64,000 nt of DNA from Acidobacteriaceae bacterium (lineage in GTDB: Bacteria > Acidobacteriota > Terriglobia > Terriglobales > Acidobacteriaceae). The stretch covers positions 88,595-152,594 of the forward strand of contig JASHOC010000050.1 of NCBI GenBank assembly GCA_030041305.1. The letters run 5' to 3'. A program made the translations under genes and the position numbers. The notes under the pieces are model-generated. The model saw only the letters and a program-made list of their open reading frames with translations, searched no databases and was not told the DNA's origin. Below, in pieces: positions 52,313-61,877 of this stretch (positions within the stretch are counted from its first letter, which is position 1; each line of letters begins with the position of its first letter).

Positions 52313-53409
52313 ACCAGCTCTCCATACAGCCGCTCCCACCGGTCGAGCACCGCCTCCAAACCGAATTGTTCGATCACCTGTTCCCGCACCCTCGTTCCCA
52401 TCGTGCGGCGCTTCTCCGACGAATCCCGCATCGTCGCCGTCATCGCCGCAGCCAGTTGTTCGGGATTGCCAGCCGCCGCCAGTCGGCCCGTCCGCCCACC
52501 ATCGAGAGCCTCGCGTGTTCCGGGTACGTCGGTGGCCACGATCGGCAACCCGCAAGCCGCCGCCTCCAGCAGCGCCATGGGCAGGCCCTCCCAGCGCGAC
52601 GCCAACACGAATCCATCCGCGGTCTGCATCCAGCGCAGCACCTCGGCTTGGAAGCCGAGAAACCGAACCCGCTGTCTCACCCCCAGCCGCGCGGCCAGGC
52701 CGGCCAGTTCGTCACGAAGCGGACCGGCGCCTGCAATCAGGAGTCGCGAAGGCTCGGGAATCCGCGCCACGGCCTCGAGCAACGTCGGATAGTCCTTTAC
52801 TGATTCGAGCCGGCCCACCGCAACCCACAGGAAGTCCTCACGCAATCCCAACTCGCCGCGCACTGCGGCGCGGACCTGCGCGTCAGGCCGCCACACCTCT
52901 GTGTCGATGCCGTTGGGCAGCACGGTCAGATTTTCCGCGGTCGCCATGCGCGCTCGCAGATGCGCCTCGGCCACTGCCTGGCTCACCGCGGTCACGCCGT
53001 CGGTCAGCCTGTTGCTCAGCCGGTATCCCAACCGCCGGCCCACCGTGCCGGTGCTCGAACTGTGCAATGTATCGACGACCGCCGGGATCTTCGCCCCCAG
53101 CCGCGACCAACGGACCAGCCAGGCTGCATGCGGCAGGTGGGCGTGGACCACGTCTGGCCTCTCGCGCCGCAGCCAGTCATGGAAGCGCACCCATCCTCGC
53201 GGGTCGGCCAGCCCTTTGCGCATCGCAAGACTCAGGAACGCCACTCCCGCCGACTCCAAATCGCGCCTGGCCTCCCCGCCTGAGCCCGACAGCGCCACCA
53301 CGCTCACCCGCCAACCGCGTCGCCGCAGACCGCGCGCCAGCAACACCGCCTGCCGCTCGGCTCCGCCCATCCGGTCGAGGCCGGGAATGACCGAGGCTAC
53401 ATGGGTCAC
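52297..53409 (-). CDS. GT4-family glycosyltransferase
   Basis: Retaining sugar transferase of 370 residues with the GT-B fold. The opening VIPGLDRMGGAERQ carries the N-terminal Gly loop. VVHAHLPHAAW, VLPNGIDTEVWRP and VAVGRLESVKDYPTLLEA are typical of GT4. The nucleotide-sugar EX7E region is in ASRWEGLPMALLEAAACGLP. The start is a GTG at 53409 that overlaps the stop of the upstream glycosyltransferase (GTGA), so both are translated together. The acceptor is unknown; neighbours suggest a surface glycan or glycolipid. Confidence 0.9.
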   Translation of the reverse strand: MTHVASVIPGLDRMGGAERQAVLLARGLRRRGWRVSVVALSGSGGEARRDLESAGVAFLSLAMRKGLADPRGWVRFHDWLRRERPDVVHAHLPHAAWLVRWSRLGAKIPAVVDTLHSSSTGTVGRRLGYRLSNRLTDGVTAVSQAVAEAHLRARMATAENLTVLPNGIDTEVWRPDAQVRAAVRGELGLREDFLWVAVGRLESVKDYPTLLEAVARIPEPSRLLIAGAGPLRDELAGLAARLGVRQRVRFLGFQAEVLRWMQTADGFVLASRWEGLPMALLEAAACGLPIVATDVPGTREALDGGRTGRLAAAGNPEQLAAAMTATMRDSSEKRRTMGTRVREQVIEQFGLEAVLDRWERLYGELVAVRS

Positions 53410-54563
53410 ATCCGCCCCTCGATCGAAAAAGCGTCGATCTGCGCTTCGTAGGCCTCAATGGCGCGTGCGAAATCAAATTGTCCTCTGCAGTCTCCGGGCA
53501 ACCCTCGGCTCGCTGTCCCATCGGAATCGCCGCCGAACCGCCGTACGAATCGTTGCCCGGGGCGCAAATGGTCAAGCGCCTCCATGAGCGTTCGAGCCAA
53601 CGCCGGCACGGAGCTTTCTCTGGCAAGCCAGCCACCCGAGCATCCCCGCAGCAAATCGACCACGCCGCCGGAAGCGGGCAAAGCCGCCACCGGCAGACCG
53701 GCCGTAAACGCTTCCAAAAGAGCGTTGGGCAAGCCTTCATGCCGCGACGAAAGTACAAAGAGCGAGGCTCCTGGATAGAACTGGAATGGCGACTGGACCT
53801 GCCCGGCAAACCAAACCGCCGTTTCCAATCCCAAACGTTGGCGTTGCTCTTCGAGGGCTTTTCTTTTCGGTCCTTCGCCGGCCACGATCAAATCGGCGTG
53901 CGGAAAACGCGCGCGAATCGCGGCCAGCGCCTCGAGCAGCAAATCGAAGCCTTTTTCCGCGCTCAGTCTGCCCACGGCCAACAGGTGCGGACCGCTGCCG
54001 GCCCAGCGATTCGGCGCGTCCTGGGCCGCGCGAATGCCTTCCATGTCCACCGGATTGGGCAGAACCGCAATCGACTTCGGGTCGATGCCCAGTTCACGCA
54101 TCAGGTCTTTGGCCATGGCCCGCGAGGGGCAAATGACGCCATCCGCATGTCGATAGAGCAGACGGTAAAGAAGCCCTGTGTAGGCCGGCAGGCCGCCAAA
54201 AGTCAGTGTCGCCGAAACCGTCCCGTTCTGCCGAACCAGGACGCGAGTCCCGCGTGGAAAGAACGGCCGTAGCAGAAGCACCAGAAAGTTGAGGTGCGCC
54301 ATGTTCGACAGGATCACCCCGGGCCTCAGCCGCCACACGAGGCGCAGCAAACCAAAGGCGCCTGCCCGCACCCGCGAAGCGCCCAGGCCATGGACGGTGA
54401 TCCCGGGAAACGCCGCACCGGCGCTCCCGGCTTGCGTCATCAGGCCCAGGTAAAGCTCATATTTTTCGCGTGACAGGCCCCGCGCAAGCAGCGCCGTCAC
54501 CTGTTCCGCGCCACCGCCTCCTAGATGCGGAATCAGCAACAGCACCCGAAGCCGCTCGGCCAT
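53406..54563 (-). CDS. GT4-family glycosyltransferase
   Basis: Protein of 385 residues, related to its neighbour. It opens VLLLIPHLGGGGAEQVTALLARGL, has VLPNPVDMEGIR and LLAVGRLSAEKGFDLLLEAL, and the EX7E element in SSRHEGLPNALLEAFTAGLP. A VLVRQNGTVSA segment and a VICPSRAMAKDLMRELGI segment match GT4 glycan enzymes. The start is ATG 54563; it is divergent from a third GT4 gene at 54701. The substrate is unknown. It precedes the other GT gene and overlaps it by four bases. Confidence 0.9.
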   Translation of the reverse strand: MAERLRVLLLIPHLGGGGAEQVTALLARGLSREKYELYLGLMTQAGSAGAAFPGITVHGLGASRVRAGAFGLLRLVWRLRPGVILSNMAHLNFLVLLLRPFFPRGTRVLVRQNGTVSATLTFGGLPAYTGLLYRLLYRHADGVICPSRAMAKDLMRELGIDPKSIAVLPNPVDMEGIRAAQDAPNRWAGSGPHLLAVGRLSAEKGFDLLLEALAAIRARFPHADLIVAGEGPKRKALEEQRQRLGLETAVWFAGQVQSPFQFYPGASLFVLSSRHEGLPNALLEAFTAGLPVAALPASGGVVDLLRGCSGGWLARESSVPALARTLMEALDHLRPGQRFVRRFGGDSDGTASRGLPGDCRGQFDFARAIEAYEAQIDAFSIEGRM

Positions 54564-54700
54564 TTTTCCCGACAGTGATGCGATTGTTGGTCAATCCGCT
54601 CTTCAGTGCTGTGTTCCAGGTCACGCATTTTCCTGTCCCAAATCGATACAGTAATTCTGTTTGCCATTCAAATTGGGATTGCGAAGCACTGGGCCGCTTC

Positions 54701-55948
54701 ATGGGAATTTCAAGAGTGCTCGAATCCGCGCCATTCGCATCTGCCGATGCGCGCAATGAGCGTTCGATTGTGGTGGGCGTTACCCATCCGCAAACCTGCC
54801 TGGTTTTGGGCGCTCGCCTGCGGGCCCTGCGCCAGGCCGGCTTTCGCGTCACGGTGATTGCCGGTCCGGGCGCGCTGCTCGACCAAACGGCAGCGGCCGA
54901 AGGAGTGGAGCGGATCGCGATTCCGATGCGGCGCGGCATTGCCCCCCTGGCCGATCTGGTCGCGCTGACGCGATTGTGGCGCTTCCTGGGCGCGCTCAAG
55001 CCTGACATTGTGGAGTTCAGCACCCCCAAGGCGGGATTGCTGGGCGCGCTGGCGGCTATGCTCCGCGGAGTGCCAAGGCGGGTCTACATGCTGCGCGGCC
55101 TCCGGCTCGAAACCGCGTCGGGTCTTAAACGCCGCATCTTGCTGGCGGCGGAACGGTTGGCTGCGGCCTGTGTGCACACCGTACTCTGCAACAGCGAAAG
55201 CCTGCGCCAACAGGCATTGGCTTTCCGCCTGGCTCCGGCCGGCAAACTCCTCGTCTTGGGTGACGGCAGCAGCAACGGCGTCGATACGGAGCGCTTTTCA
55301 CCGGGTGCGGAAAATCCACGCGCGCGGCTCGGCATCAATCCGGATGCTCTGGTCATTGGCTTCGTGGGCCGGTTGACGCGCGACAAGGGCCTTCCCGAAC
55401 TCATCGAAGCCTTTGATGCCATTCTGCGTGCCGAGCCTCGCGCGCGCCTGCTGCTGGTGGGTTGGTTCGATGCTTCCGAGGATGCGCTTAGCGTTCCATT
55501 GCGCGTATACATTCTCACGCATCCGCAAATTTATTGCACCGGCTTTGTCGCCGACACCGCCCCTTACTACCGCGCCATGGACTTACTGGTTCTGCCCACC
55601 TGGCGCGAGGGCTTTCCCAATGTGGTCCTCGAAGCCGCCGCAACCGGCATTCCCGTCGTGACCACGTTGTGTACGGGCTCACGCGACTCCGTGATTCCCG
55701 AAGTCACGGGCCTGCTCATTCCGCCCGGGTATCCGGAGGCGATCTGCGAGGCGGTGCTCAAGCTGCTCCGCGATCCCGATCGCCGCCGCCGCATGGGCCG
55801 GGCCGCGCGGGCGTGGGTCTTCGACCGCTATCTGGATGAGCGCGTTCTCGGCCTCACCGCGGCGTGGTACCGCAGCTTACTCGATAGGCCGAAGGAGCCG
55901 CTAGCCGCCCAACGTGCTCAGCTAGAATCCACGTATCCGGCCGATTGA
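54701..55948 (+). CDS. GT4-family glycosyltransferase
   Basis: Protein of 415 residues. The N-terminal half, with HPQTCLVLGARLRALRQAGF and DIVEFSTPKAGLLGALAA, is typical of the GT4 group that adds the first sugars to lipid-linked exopolysaccharide. The second half has FVGRLTRDKGLPELIEAFD, PTWREGFPNVVLEAAATGIP and VVTTLCTGSRDSV. I start at ATG 54701; the frame opens earlier (54470, ATG at 54578), but those residues are not conserved-looking. It is divergent from the GT pair and upstream of the MFS gene. Confidence 0.87.
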   Translation: MGISRVLESAPFASADARNERSIVVGVTHPQTCLVLGARLRALRQAGFRVTVIAGPGALLDQTAAAEGVERIAIPMRRGIAPLADLVALTRLWRFLGALKPDIVEFSTPKAGLLGALAAMLRGVPRRVYMLRGLRLETASGLKRRILLAAERLAAACVHTVLCNSESLRQQALAFRLAPAGKLLVLGDGSSNGVDTERFSPGAENPRARLGINPDALVIGFVGRLTRDKGLPELIEAFDAILRAEPRARLLLVGWFDASEDALSVPLRVYILTHPQIYCTGFVADTAPYYRAMDLLVLPTWREGFPNVVLEAAATGIPVVTTLCTGSRDSVIPEVTGLLIPPGYPEAICEAVLKLLRDPDRRRRMGRAARAWVFDRYLDERVLGLTAAWYRSLLDRPKEPLAAQRAQLESTYPAD

Positions 55949-56084
55949 AGCGCCCGGCCTCTTCATCCACCTGTTTCCTTTCCGTCTCGAAGCCGTCCCA
56001 GTTTTAGAGCAAGCGGAATTGGTTCGCGTCCGGGTTCCCTTTGACCCGCATCGAATCGACCGAAGATCAGGAGATCGAGCCTTC

Positions 56085-57317
56085 ATGATCCCACCGCGGC
56101 GGTTGCCGCCCGTCTGGCTGATGGGCCTCACCAATTCTCTGTTCGGCCTGATGGGCGGCTTCGCCGTGGTCACGCTGCCGGAGATGCTCGCCGCCCAAGG
56201 CATTCCCGGAGGCCACATTGCGGCCGTCACCGCAGCTATCCTTTCGCCGGGTTTCTGGGTCTTTGCGTTGGCGCCCATGCTCGACGTGCGCCTCAGCCGC
56301 CGCAGCTATGCGTTGCTCTTCGGGTTTCTGGCCGCCGCGGCGGTGGGCTTTACCGTCTTTGACCATCGCCGCCCCCTGCTGGTGGAAGCGGTGATGATCG
56401 CCGGCTATGTGGCCGCCAACTTGTACCAGGGCGCTGTCGGCGGTTGGATGGGCAGCCTCATCGACAAGGAGCAGGACAGCCGCCTGGGCGTCTGGTTCGC
56501 GGTGGCCAATACCGGCGCGTCTGGCCTCATGATTCTCTTTGCCGGCGCCGCCGTACGCCGCATTCCGCCCGCTCTTGCCGGCGTGCTTGTGGGCGGCGTC
56601 ATGCTCGCGCCCATGCTGTTCTTCCTGGCCGTTCCCGCGCCGGGCCCCGACCGCCGGCTGGCGCGCGAAAGCTTTGGCCGCTTCTCGGCTGAGGTGGCTT
56701 CCCTGCTGAAGCAGCGCGAAGTCCTCATCGCGCTAGCTCTGTTTCTTCTGCCCTCGGCTTCGTTCTCGCTTACCAATGTGCTGGGCGGCGTGGGCACGGA
56801 TTTTTCCGCCAGCCAGCGCACCGTAAGCCTTTTTGCCGGGGTGGGCGCCGTCCTTGCCGGTCTTGCCGGCAGCTTTCTTCTTCAACCGCTGGCCAAGCGC
56901 TTTCCCTTGCGCCCGCTCTATCTCGGCATTGGCGTCACCGGAGGCCTGTTTACGCTCACCCAGCTCGTCTTGCCGCGCGCGCCATGGAGCTTCGGAGTGG
57001 CCATGACCGGCGAAAACCTCTTTCAGGCTCTCGCCTTCGCCGCCAGCAACGCCATCAGCTTCGAAGTCATCGGCCCGGAAAACCCACTGGCCGCCACGCT
57101 GTTCACGCTGCTCATGGCTGCGAGCAACCTGCCCATTGTGTATATGGCGTATATCGACGGCCGGGGCTACGATTTGGACGGCGTCACCGGAAGTTTTCTC
57201 GCTGACGCCGGCATCAGCATTGCCGTGTGTCTGTTCCTGAGCTGGGCATTGCCGCGCTGGCGTCGCGGCAGCGGAATCCTCTCGCGCGACGTGGCGCTGG
57301 GAAAGGGCGCGGACTGA
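56085..57317 (+). CDS. MFS transporter
   Basis: Integral membrane transporter of 410 residues with about twelve hydrophobic segments. The N-terminal region WLMGLTNSLFGLMGGFAVVTLP and the WMGSLIDKEQDSRLGVWFAVANTG segment fit AmpG-like or related MFS permeases that move muropeptides or lipids, but no decisive motif was seen. ATG 56085 has AGGAG about 11 bases upstream, and the frame's earlier codons are dispensable. It lies after the GT4 gene with 136 bases between. It might export or import a cell-surface precursor; this is inference from place. Confidence 0.78.
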   Translation: MIPPRRLPPVWLMGLTNSLFGLMGGFAVVTLPEMLAAQGIPGGHIAAVTAAILSPGFWVFALAPMLDVRLSRRSYALLFGFLAAAAVGFTVFDHRRPLLVEAVMIAGYVAANLYQGAVGGWMGSLIDKEQDSRLGVWFAVANTGASGLMILFAGAAVRRIPPALAGVLVGGVMLAPMLFFLAVPAPGPDRRLARESFGRFSAEVASLLKQREVLIALALFLLPSASFSLTNVLGGVGTDFSASQRTVSLFAGVGAVLAGLAGSFLLQPLAKRFPLRPLYLGIGVTGGLFTLTQLVLPRAPWSFGVAMTGENLFQALAFAASNAISFEVIGPENPLAATLFTLLMAASNLPIVYMAYIDGRGYDLDGVTGSFLADAGISIAVCLFLSWALPRWRRGSGILSRDVALGKGAD

Positions 57318-57413
57318 AGGGCGCATTCGTCAAGGCGGGGCGGACGCACACCCCCCCTTGAACGCGCAGCTTGCAGAAGCCCGCGCCCTCCGAGACACCC
57401 AATTGACCCGCGC

Positions 57414-57710
57414 TTACTTCACAGACGCGATGGTGAGGGTGTCGCCCTTGAGCGAGCCTTCGACGGTCACGGTCTCGCCGGCGTGGGAGACAATGATGTC
57501 CTGGTTGGCAATCTTGTAGACTTTTCCGTCATCTGTGACCAGCACCGCCGGGGAACCGCGTTTGATGCAGCTTTTGGCGCATTCGGCGTTGCCCTTCATG
57601 GAGGCCATCCGCGAACAACTCTGGTCCTCGACAAAGCCTGTGAACTCCGCGGCCATGGCGTTTGCGGCCAAGCCCAAAACAACGAATGCAATGGCGACCG
57701 TTTTCTTCAT
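57414..57710 (-). CDS. Small secreted protein, 98 aa
   Basis: Signal peptide (KKTVAIAFVVLGLAANAMA) followed by a ~77-residue domain. Cysteines are at DQSCSRM, NAECAKSC and nowhere else, and a VYKIANQDIIVSHAGETVTVEG beta-rich end follows. I recognise the pattern as one common in acidobacterial small secreted proteins (DUF5818-like) but cannot assign a role. The ATG at 57710 follows GGGAGGCGCA, a clear ribosome-binding site. Confidence 0.7.
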   Translation of the reverse strand: MKKTVAIAFVVLGLAANAMAAEFTGFVEDQSCSRMASMKGNAECAKSCIKRGSPAVLVTDDGKVYKIANQDIIVSHAGETVTVEGSLKGDTLTIASVK

Positions 57711-57914
57711 TGCGCCTCCCTTGCGCGGGGAATGAGGATCAAGAAAGAATATACAGGAGCCGCGTGAATCTCACGATAAATCCAAAGCGTGTCGCGCTTT
57801 TTGGCGCCGGATGTTGAGGCTCTATCCCCGGGGTGTGCGTCCAAATTCGCCGTCGAAGGGGCGCTACGGAGTAGCGAAGCCCCGCTCTTCACCTACCCGT
57901 CCGGCGTCAAAGCT

Positions 57915-60065
57915 TCAATCGGCGGCGCTGGCTCTTTCGTGAGCGGCCCTCGGCCGCGGTTTGGCGGCGCGTAGGGAAGGGATCGCATCCAGATCCGTCT
58001 TGCCCTCGGCCAACTGGATCAAAAAATCCTGGCTCGAAAACGGCGGCGCGTCCTTATACAGCTTGGTGGCCCGAATATACCCCCCATCGGGCTGCTGAAT
58101 GCGCGCTTTCACCGTGTCCGCCAGATATGCGGGCAAAATCTCGTGGTGAATGCGCGCCATCGCCACCGGGTCGCGCACCGGAAACACCACTTCGCAGCGT
58201 TCAAATAGATTGCGCGGCATCCAGTCGGCCGATCCGATATAAATTTCGTCGTTGCCGCCGTTGGCGAAGTGGAAGATGCGGGAGTGCTCCAGAAAGCGCC
58301 CCACGATCGACCGCACCTGAATCCTGTCGGACAATCCCCTGACTCCGGGCCGCAGAATCGAAAGCCCACGCACAATCAGATCGATATGCACGCCGGCCTG
58401 CGAAGCCTGATACAAAGCCTCAATGACCGAAGGCTCCAGCAGCGAGTTCATTTTGGCCACGATTTTCGCCGCCCGGCCCGCCCGCGCGTGCTCCTGTTCG
58501 CGCCGGATGAGGCGCAGAAAGCTTTCCGCCATGGTCAGCGGCGCCACCAGCAACGGGCTGTAGTCGTCGATCTCCGCGTGCGCGGTCAGGTAATTGAACA
58601 CCATGTGCACCCGCTCGGTGATCTGCGGGTCAGAGGTCAGCAGACTTAAATCGGTATAGAAGCGCGCGGTGACGGGATTGTAATTGCCGGTGCCCAAATG
58701 GCAGTAGCGGCGCGTCACCCCGTCTTCGTCGCGGCGCACCAGCATGGCCAGCTTGCAGTGCGTCTTCAATCCCACCACGCCGTGAAACACCTGCACCCCG
58801 GCGTCTTCCATGCTGCGCGCCCAGCGGATGTTCGAGGCTTCATCGAAACGCGCCATCAGCTCCACCACCACCACCGCTTCTTTGCTCGCGCCGGCCTCGG
58901 TCAGCGCCCGGAACATGGGCGAGTCATGGCTGGTGCGGTAGAGCGTCTGCTTCATGGTCACCACCGCCGGGTCCTGCGCCCCCTGCTGCACAAAATCCAC
59001 CACCGGGTCATAGGAGTCATAGGGATGGTGCAGCAGAATGTCGCGATGGCGCAGCTCGTCGAAAATGCCGGTGGATTTCCGGCTCAACAGCAGCGGTTTG
59101 GGCGTGAACGGCTGGAATTTCAGCTCCGGACGCTCCACATTGTCGTAAAAAAACATGAGCCGCGACAGGTTTACCGGCCCGTCGGTATGGAAAACCTGAC
59201 TCGCCTCCAACTCGAAGTTCACCCGCAGCCGCTCCACGATTTCGGCGTCGGAGCCTTTCTCAATCTCCAGCCGCACGGCGTCGCCCTTGCGCCGGTTATG
59301 CAGCTCCACGCGGATCGTTTCCAGCAGAGAGCGCGCCTCTTCCTCCTCGAAATAGAGATTCGAGTTGCGGGTCACGCGAAACGCGGCGTGCGCCAGCAGC
59401 TCGTAACCGCGGTACATGCCGCCCAGGTGTTGCGCGATCAGGTCCTGAAGCAATAAATAATCGTAGTAACCGTCGTCTCCCGGCAGCCGCACAAAGCGCG
59501 GCAGCGCCCGCGGCACCGTCACCACTCCCAGGACTTGCGGACCGGAGCTGCGCCGCTTTGCCCTGAGCAGCAACGCCAGGCACAGCGCCTTGTTGAGCAC
59601 GCGTGGAAACGGATGCGCCGGATCAATCGAAATCGGGGTCAGCAGCGGATCGACCTCACGCTGGAAATAGTCCTTGGCAAAGTCGCGGGCTTCGTCATCC
59701 AGCTCGTCCCACTCCAGGAGCCGGATGTCCTTTTTGCGCAGCTCGGGAACCAGGTGATCGTTCCAGCAGCGGTACTGCGCTGCCACGAAGCTGTGGATAT
59801 CGGCGGTCAGTTCCGTCAGCGATTCGTCGGGTCGCAGCCCGTCGTAGCCGGGCTCCCGGTAACCGTCCTCGATGCGCTGCATGAGCCCGGCCTGGCGCAC
59901 TTCCACGTACTCGTCCAGGTTCGATCCCGTGATGGCCAGAAACTTCACCCGTTCGAGCAGCGGGTTCGTGGCGTCCTCGGCCTCCTCCAGCACCCGCCGG
60001 TTGAACTCCATCCAGGAGTGGTCGCGGCCGTTAAACAGCTTGATTTTCGTCTTCTCTCTGGCCAT
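57915..60065 (-). CDS. ppk1: Polyphosphate kinase 1
   Basis: Reversibly makes polyphosphate from ATP. The 716-residue protein has the N-terminal domain (WMEFNRRVLEEAEDATNPLLERVKFLAI) and the middle catalytic segments VVELMARFDEASNIRWARSMEDAGVQV and GLKTHCKLAMLVRR, whose His is thought to be phosphorylated. A second catalytic part includes HLGTGNYNPVTARFYTDLSLLT, and the end has IGSADWMPRNLFERCEV. These are all diagnostic of PPK1. The start is ATG 60065; the frame extends to 60539 with no similarity. Confidence 0.96.
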   Translation of the reverse strand: MAREKTKIKLFNGRDHSWMEFNRRVLEEAEDATNPLLERVKFLAITGSNLDEYVEVRQAGLMQRIEDGYREPGYDGLRPDESLTELTADIHSFVAAQYRCWNDHLVPELRKKDIRLLEWDELDDEARDFAKDYFQREVDPLLTPISIDPAHPFPRVLNKALCLALLLRAKRRSSGPQVLGVVTVPRALPRFVRLPGDDGYYDYLLLQDLIAQHLGGMYRGYELLAHAAFRVTRNSNLYFEEEEARSLLETIRVELHNRRKGDAVRLEIEKGSDAEIVERLRVNFELEASQVFHTDGPVNLSRLMFFYDNVERPELKFQPFTPKPLLLSRKSTGIFDELRHRDILLHHPYDSYDPVVDFVQQGAQDPAVVTMKQTLYRTSHDSPMFRALTEAGASKEAVVVVELMARFDEASNIRWARSMEDAGVQVFHGVVGLKTHCKLAMLVRRDEDGVTRRYCHLGTGNYNPVTARFYTDLSLLTSDPQITERVHMVFNYLTAHAEIDDYSPLLVAPLTMAESFLRLIRREQEHARAGRAAKIVAKMNSLLEPSVIEALYQASQAGVHIDLIVRGLSILRPGVRGLSDRIQVRSIVGRFLEHSRIFHFANGGNDEIYIGSADWMPRNLFERCEVVFPVRDPVAMARIHHEILPAYLADTVKARIQQPDGGYIRATKLYKDAPPFSSQDFLIQLAEGKTDLDAIPSLRAAKPRPRAAHERASAAD

Positions 60066-60436
60066 GTTCCGCTGGCGCGCTCGCTTGCCCTCTCGCCGTG
60101 TTGGCAGTCTACAGCGTTTCCCCCGCCCCCGGGTACGCCGTCGGACGAATTCCCGGTGAAAAAATCCCCTCGTGGCGGCGCGGCGCGGAGAGGGGAATTG
60201 GCTGTACCGCCAACAAGCGCGGCTCATCACCGATCCGAGTGCGTGATCCCGGTCGCGGCAAGCGGCTGCCCGGCAGGCGATGCCGCTTCTCCAGATATTT
60301 GCGTGGACCAAACTCCGGCGTCCTCTTCCCGTTCGATAGACTACATTTAAGAACCGCGACGCACTTTTCACGCATCCATTGGAAGGTACAGCCATTTGGA
60401 GTACAGCCATTCTGAAGCGGATCGGTTCGCCGCGCA
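60066..60436. other. Divergent promoter region of ppk1 and the TolC gene
   Basis: About 371 bases without a supported gene. A short direct repeat (TACAGCCATT, two copies near 60390-60410) lies close to the TolC start. Confidence 0.4.
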
Positions 60437-61876
60437 TTGACCAAGGTGATTTTGCCCAAGCATTCCAAAAAGAACACAGTGCGTCCCTGTGTCGGTGGGC
60501 TCTTGATGCTGTTGGCGGGGTTGGCTCCGCTGGGGTCACAGACCCCCCAGGCGCCTGCCGGGCCGGCGCCCACCGCAGGCAGCTTTCAAGGCAGCGTGCC
60601 GAAAGGCACGGTGTCGCCGCAATCCCTTCCGCTCTCTCTCGATGACGCCATCCAAAGAGGGCTGCAAACGAATCTCGGCATTATTTTGAGCGGAACCCAG
60701 ACGGCGGCGGCGCGCGGCCAGCGTTTGAGCCAGTTGCAATCCCTCTTGCCCTCGATCGACTTCGACGCCAAGGAGACCGCCGCGCAGGTCGACTTGCCCT
60801 CCGAGGGCTTGCGTCTTCCCGGCATCCCCACCGTCATCGGTCCTTTCGGCTATACCGATATTCGCGCCTCCCTCAGTTGGTCGCTGGTCGACCTGCCCGC
60901 GCTGCGCAGCTATCTGGCCGCGCGCAACAATTTTGCCTCCGCCCAGCTTTCCGCGCAGGATGCCCGCGACATGGTGATCTTGACCGTGGGCAACGCCTAC
61001 CTTCTGGTGCTGGCCGACCAGACCCGCATCAGCAGCGTCGAAGCGCAGGTGGCTACATCCAAAGTGTCGCTCGATCAGGCCACCGCCAATCACCAGGAGG
61101 GGACTGCGCCGCTGCTCGACGAATTGCGCGCACGCGTCGATTACCAGTCGCAGGAACAGGAGCTGATCGTCGCTCGCGATGCGCTCGAAAAAGACAAGCT
61201 GGCCTTGGCGCGCACGATCGGCCTGCCCTTGGCGCAACAGTTTTCCTTGACCGACACCACCCCTTACGCGGCCTTCGACCAGATGAACGTCGACGCGCTC
61301 ATACAACAGGCCAAGGCGAACCGCAAGGATCTGGCCGCGCTGGTGGAGCAAACCGAAGCCGCCGAACAGCAACGGAAGGCGGCGAAGAACGAGCGGCTGC
61401 CGACCGTGAAAATTAACTCCGACTACGGCGACATCGGCACCACGTTGGGCCACTCGCACGGCACCGTGGACGCCAGCGCCACCTTGAGTGTCCCGGTGTT
61501 CAAGGAATACGCCCTGCGTGGCGACGCGGAGCAAGCGCAGGCGCAACTGGACACAGCACGGGCCCAGTTGAGCGATAAACAGGCGCAAATCGAGGCCGAG
61601 GTCCGTGACGCGCTGCTCGATATCGCTTCCGCGCAAAGGCAGGTCGAGGTCGCCCGCTCCACCGTTGGACTCGCCAACGAGGCGCTCCAGGAAGCGCAGG
61701 AACGCTACGCGAACGGTGTGAGCGACAACCTGGCCGTCAGTCAGGCGCAGCAGTCGGTGGCGCAGGCCAACGATCAGTACGTCGCCAGCCTCTACCGCGA
61801 CAACGTGGCCAAACTCAGCCTGGCGCGCGCCCTCGGGGCCGGACAAGATTACAAGAGCTATTTGGGAGGGAAGTAA
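60437..61876 (+). CDS. TolC-family outer membrane efflux protein
   Basis: Forms the outer-membrane channel of a tripartite exporter. The 479-residue protein has a signal region (GGLLMLLAGLAPLGSQ) and two long alpha-helical outer membrane efflux repeats, with LSLDDAIQRGLQTNLGIILSG opening the first. The second half contains LSDKQAQIEAEVRDALLDIASAQ and ends ALGAGQDYKSYLGG. The TTG at 60437 is the first start of the frame; later starts are possible. Its stop is one base before the HlyD-type GTG, so the two are cotranscribed. The cell is Gram-negative. Confidence 0.88.
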   Translation: MTKVILPKHSKKNTVRPCVGGLLMLLAGLAPLGSQTPQAPAGPAPTAGSFQGSVPKGTVSPQSLPLSLDDAIQRGLQTNLGIILSGTQTAAARGQRLSQLQSLLPSIDFDAKETAAQVDLPSEGLRLPGIPTVIGPFGYTDIRASLSWSLVDLPALRSYLAARNNFASAQLSAQDARDMVILTVGNAYLLVLADQTRISSVEAQVATSKVSLDQATANHQEGTAPLLDELRARVDYQSQEQELIVARDALEKDKLALARTIGLPLAQQFSLTDTTPYAAFDQMNVDALIQQAKANRKDLAALVEQTEAAEQQRKAAKNERLPTVKINSDYGDIGTTLGHSHGTVDASATLSVPVFKEYALRGDAEQAQAQLDTARAQLSDKQAQIEAEVRDALLDIASAQRQVEVARSTVGLANEALQEAQERYANGVSDNLAVSQAQQSVAQANDQYVASLYRDNVAKLSLARALGAGQDYKSYLGGK

Positions 61877-61877
61877 C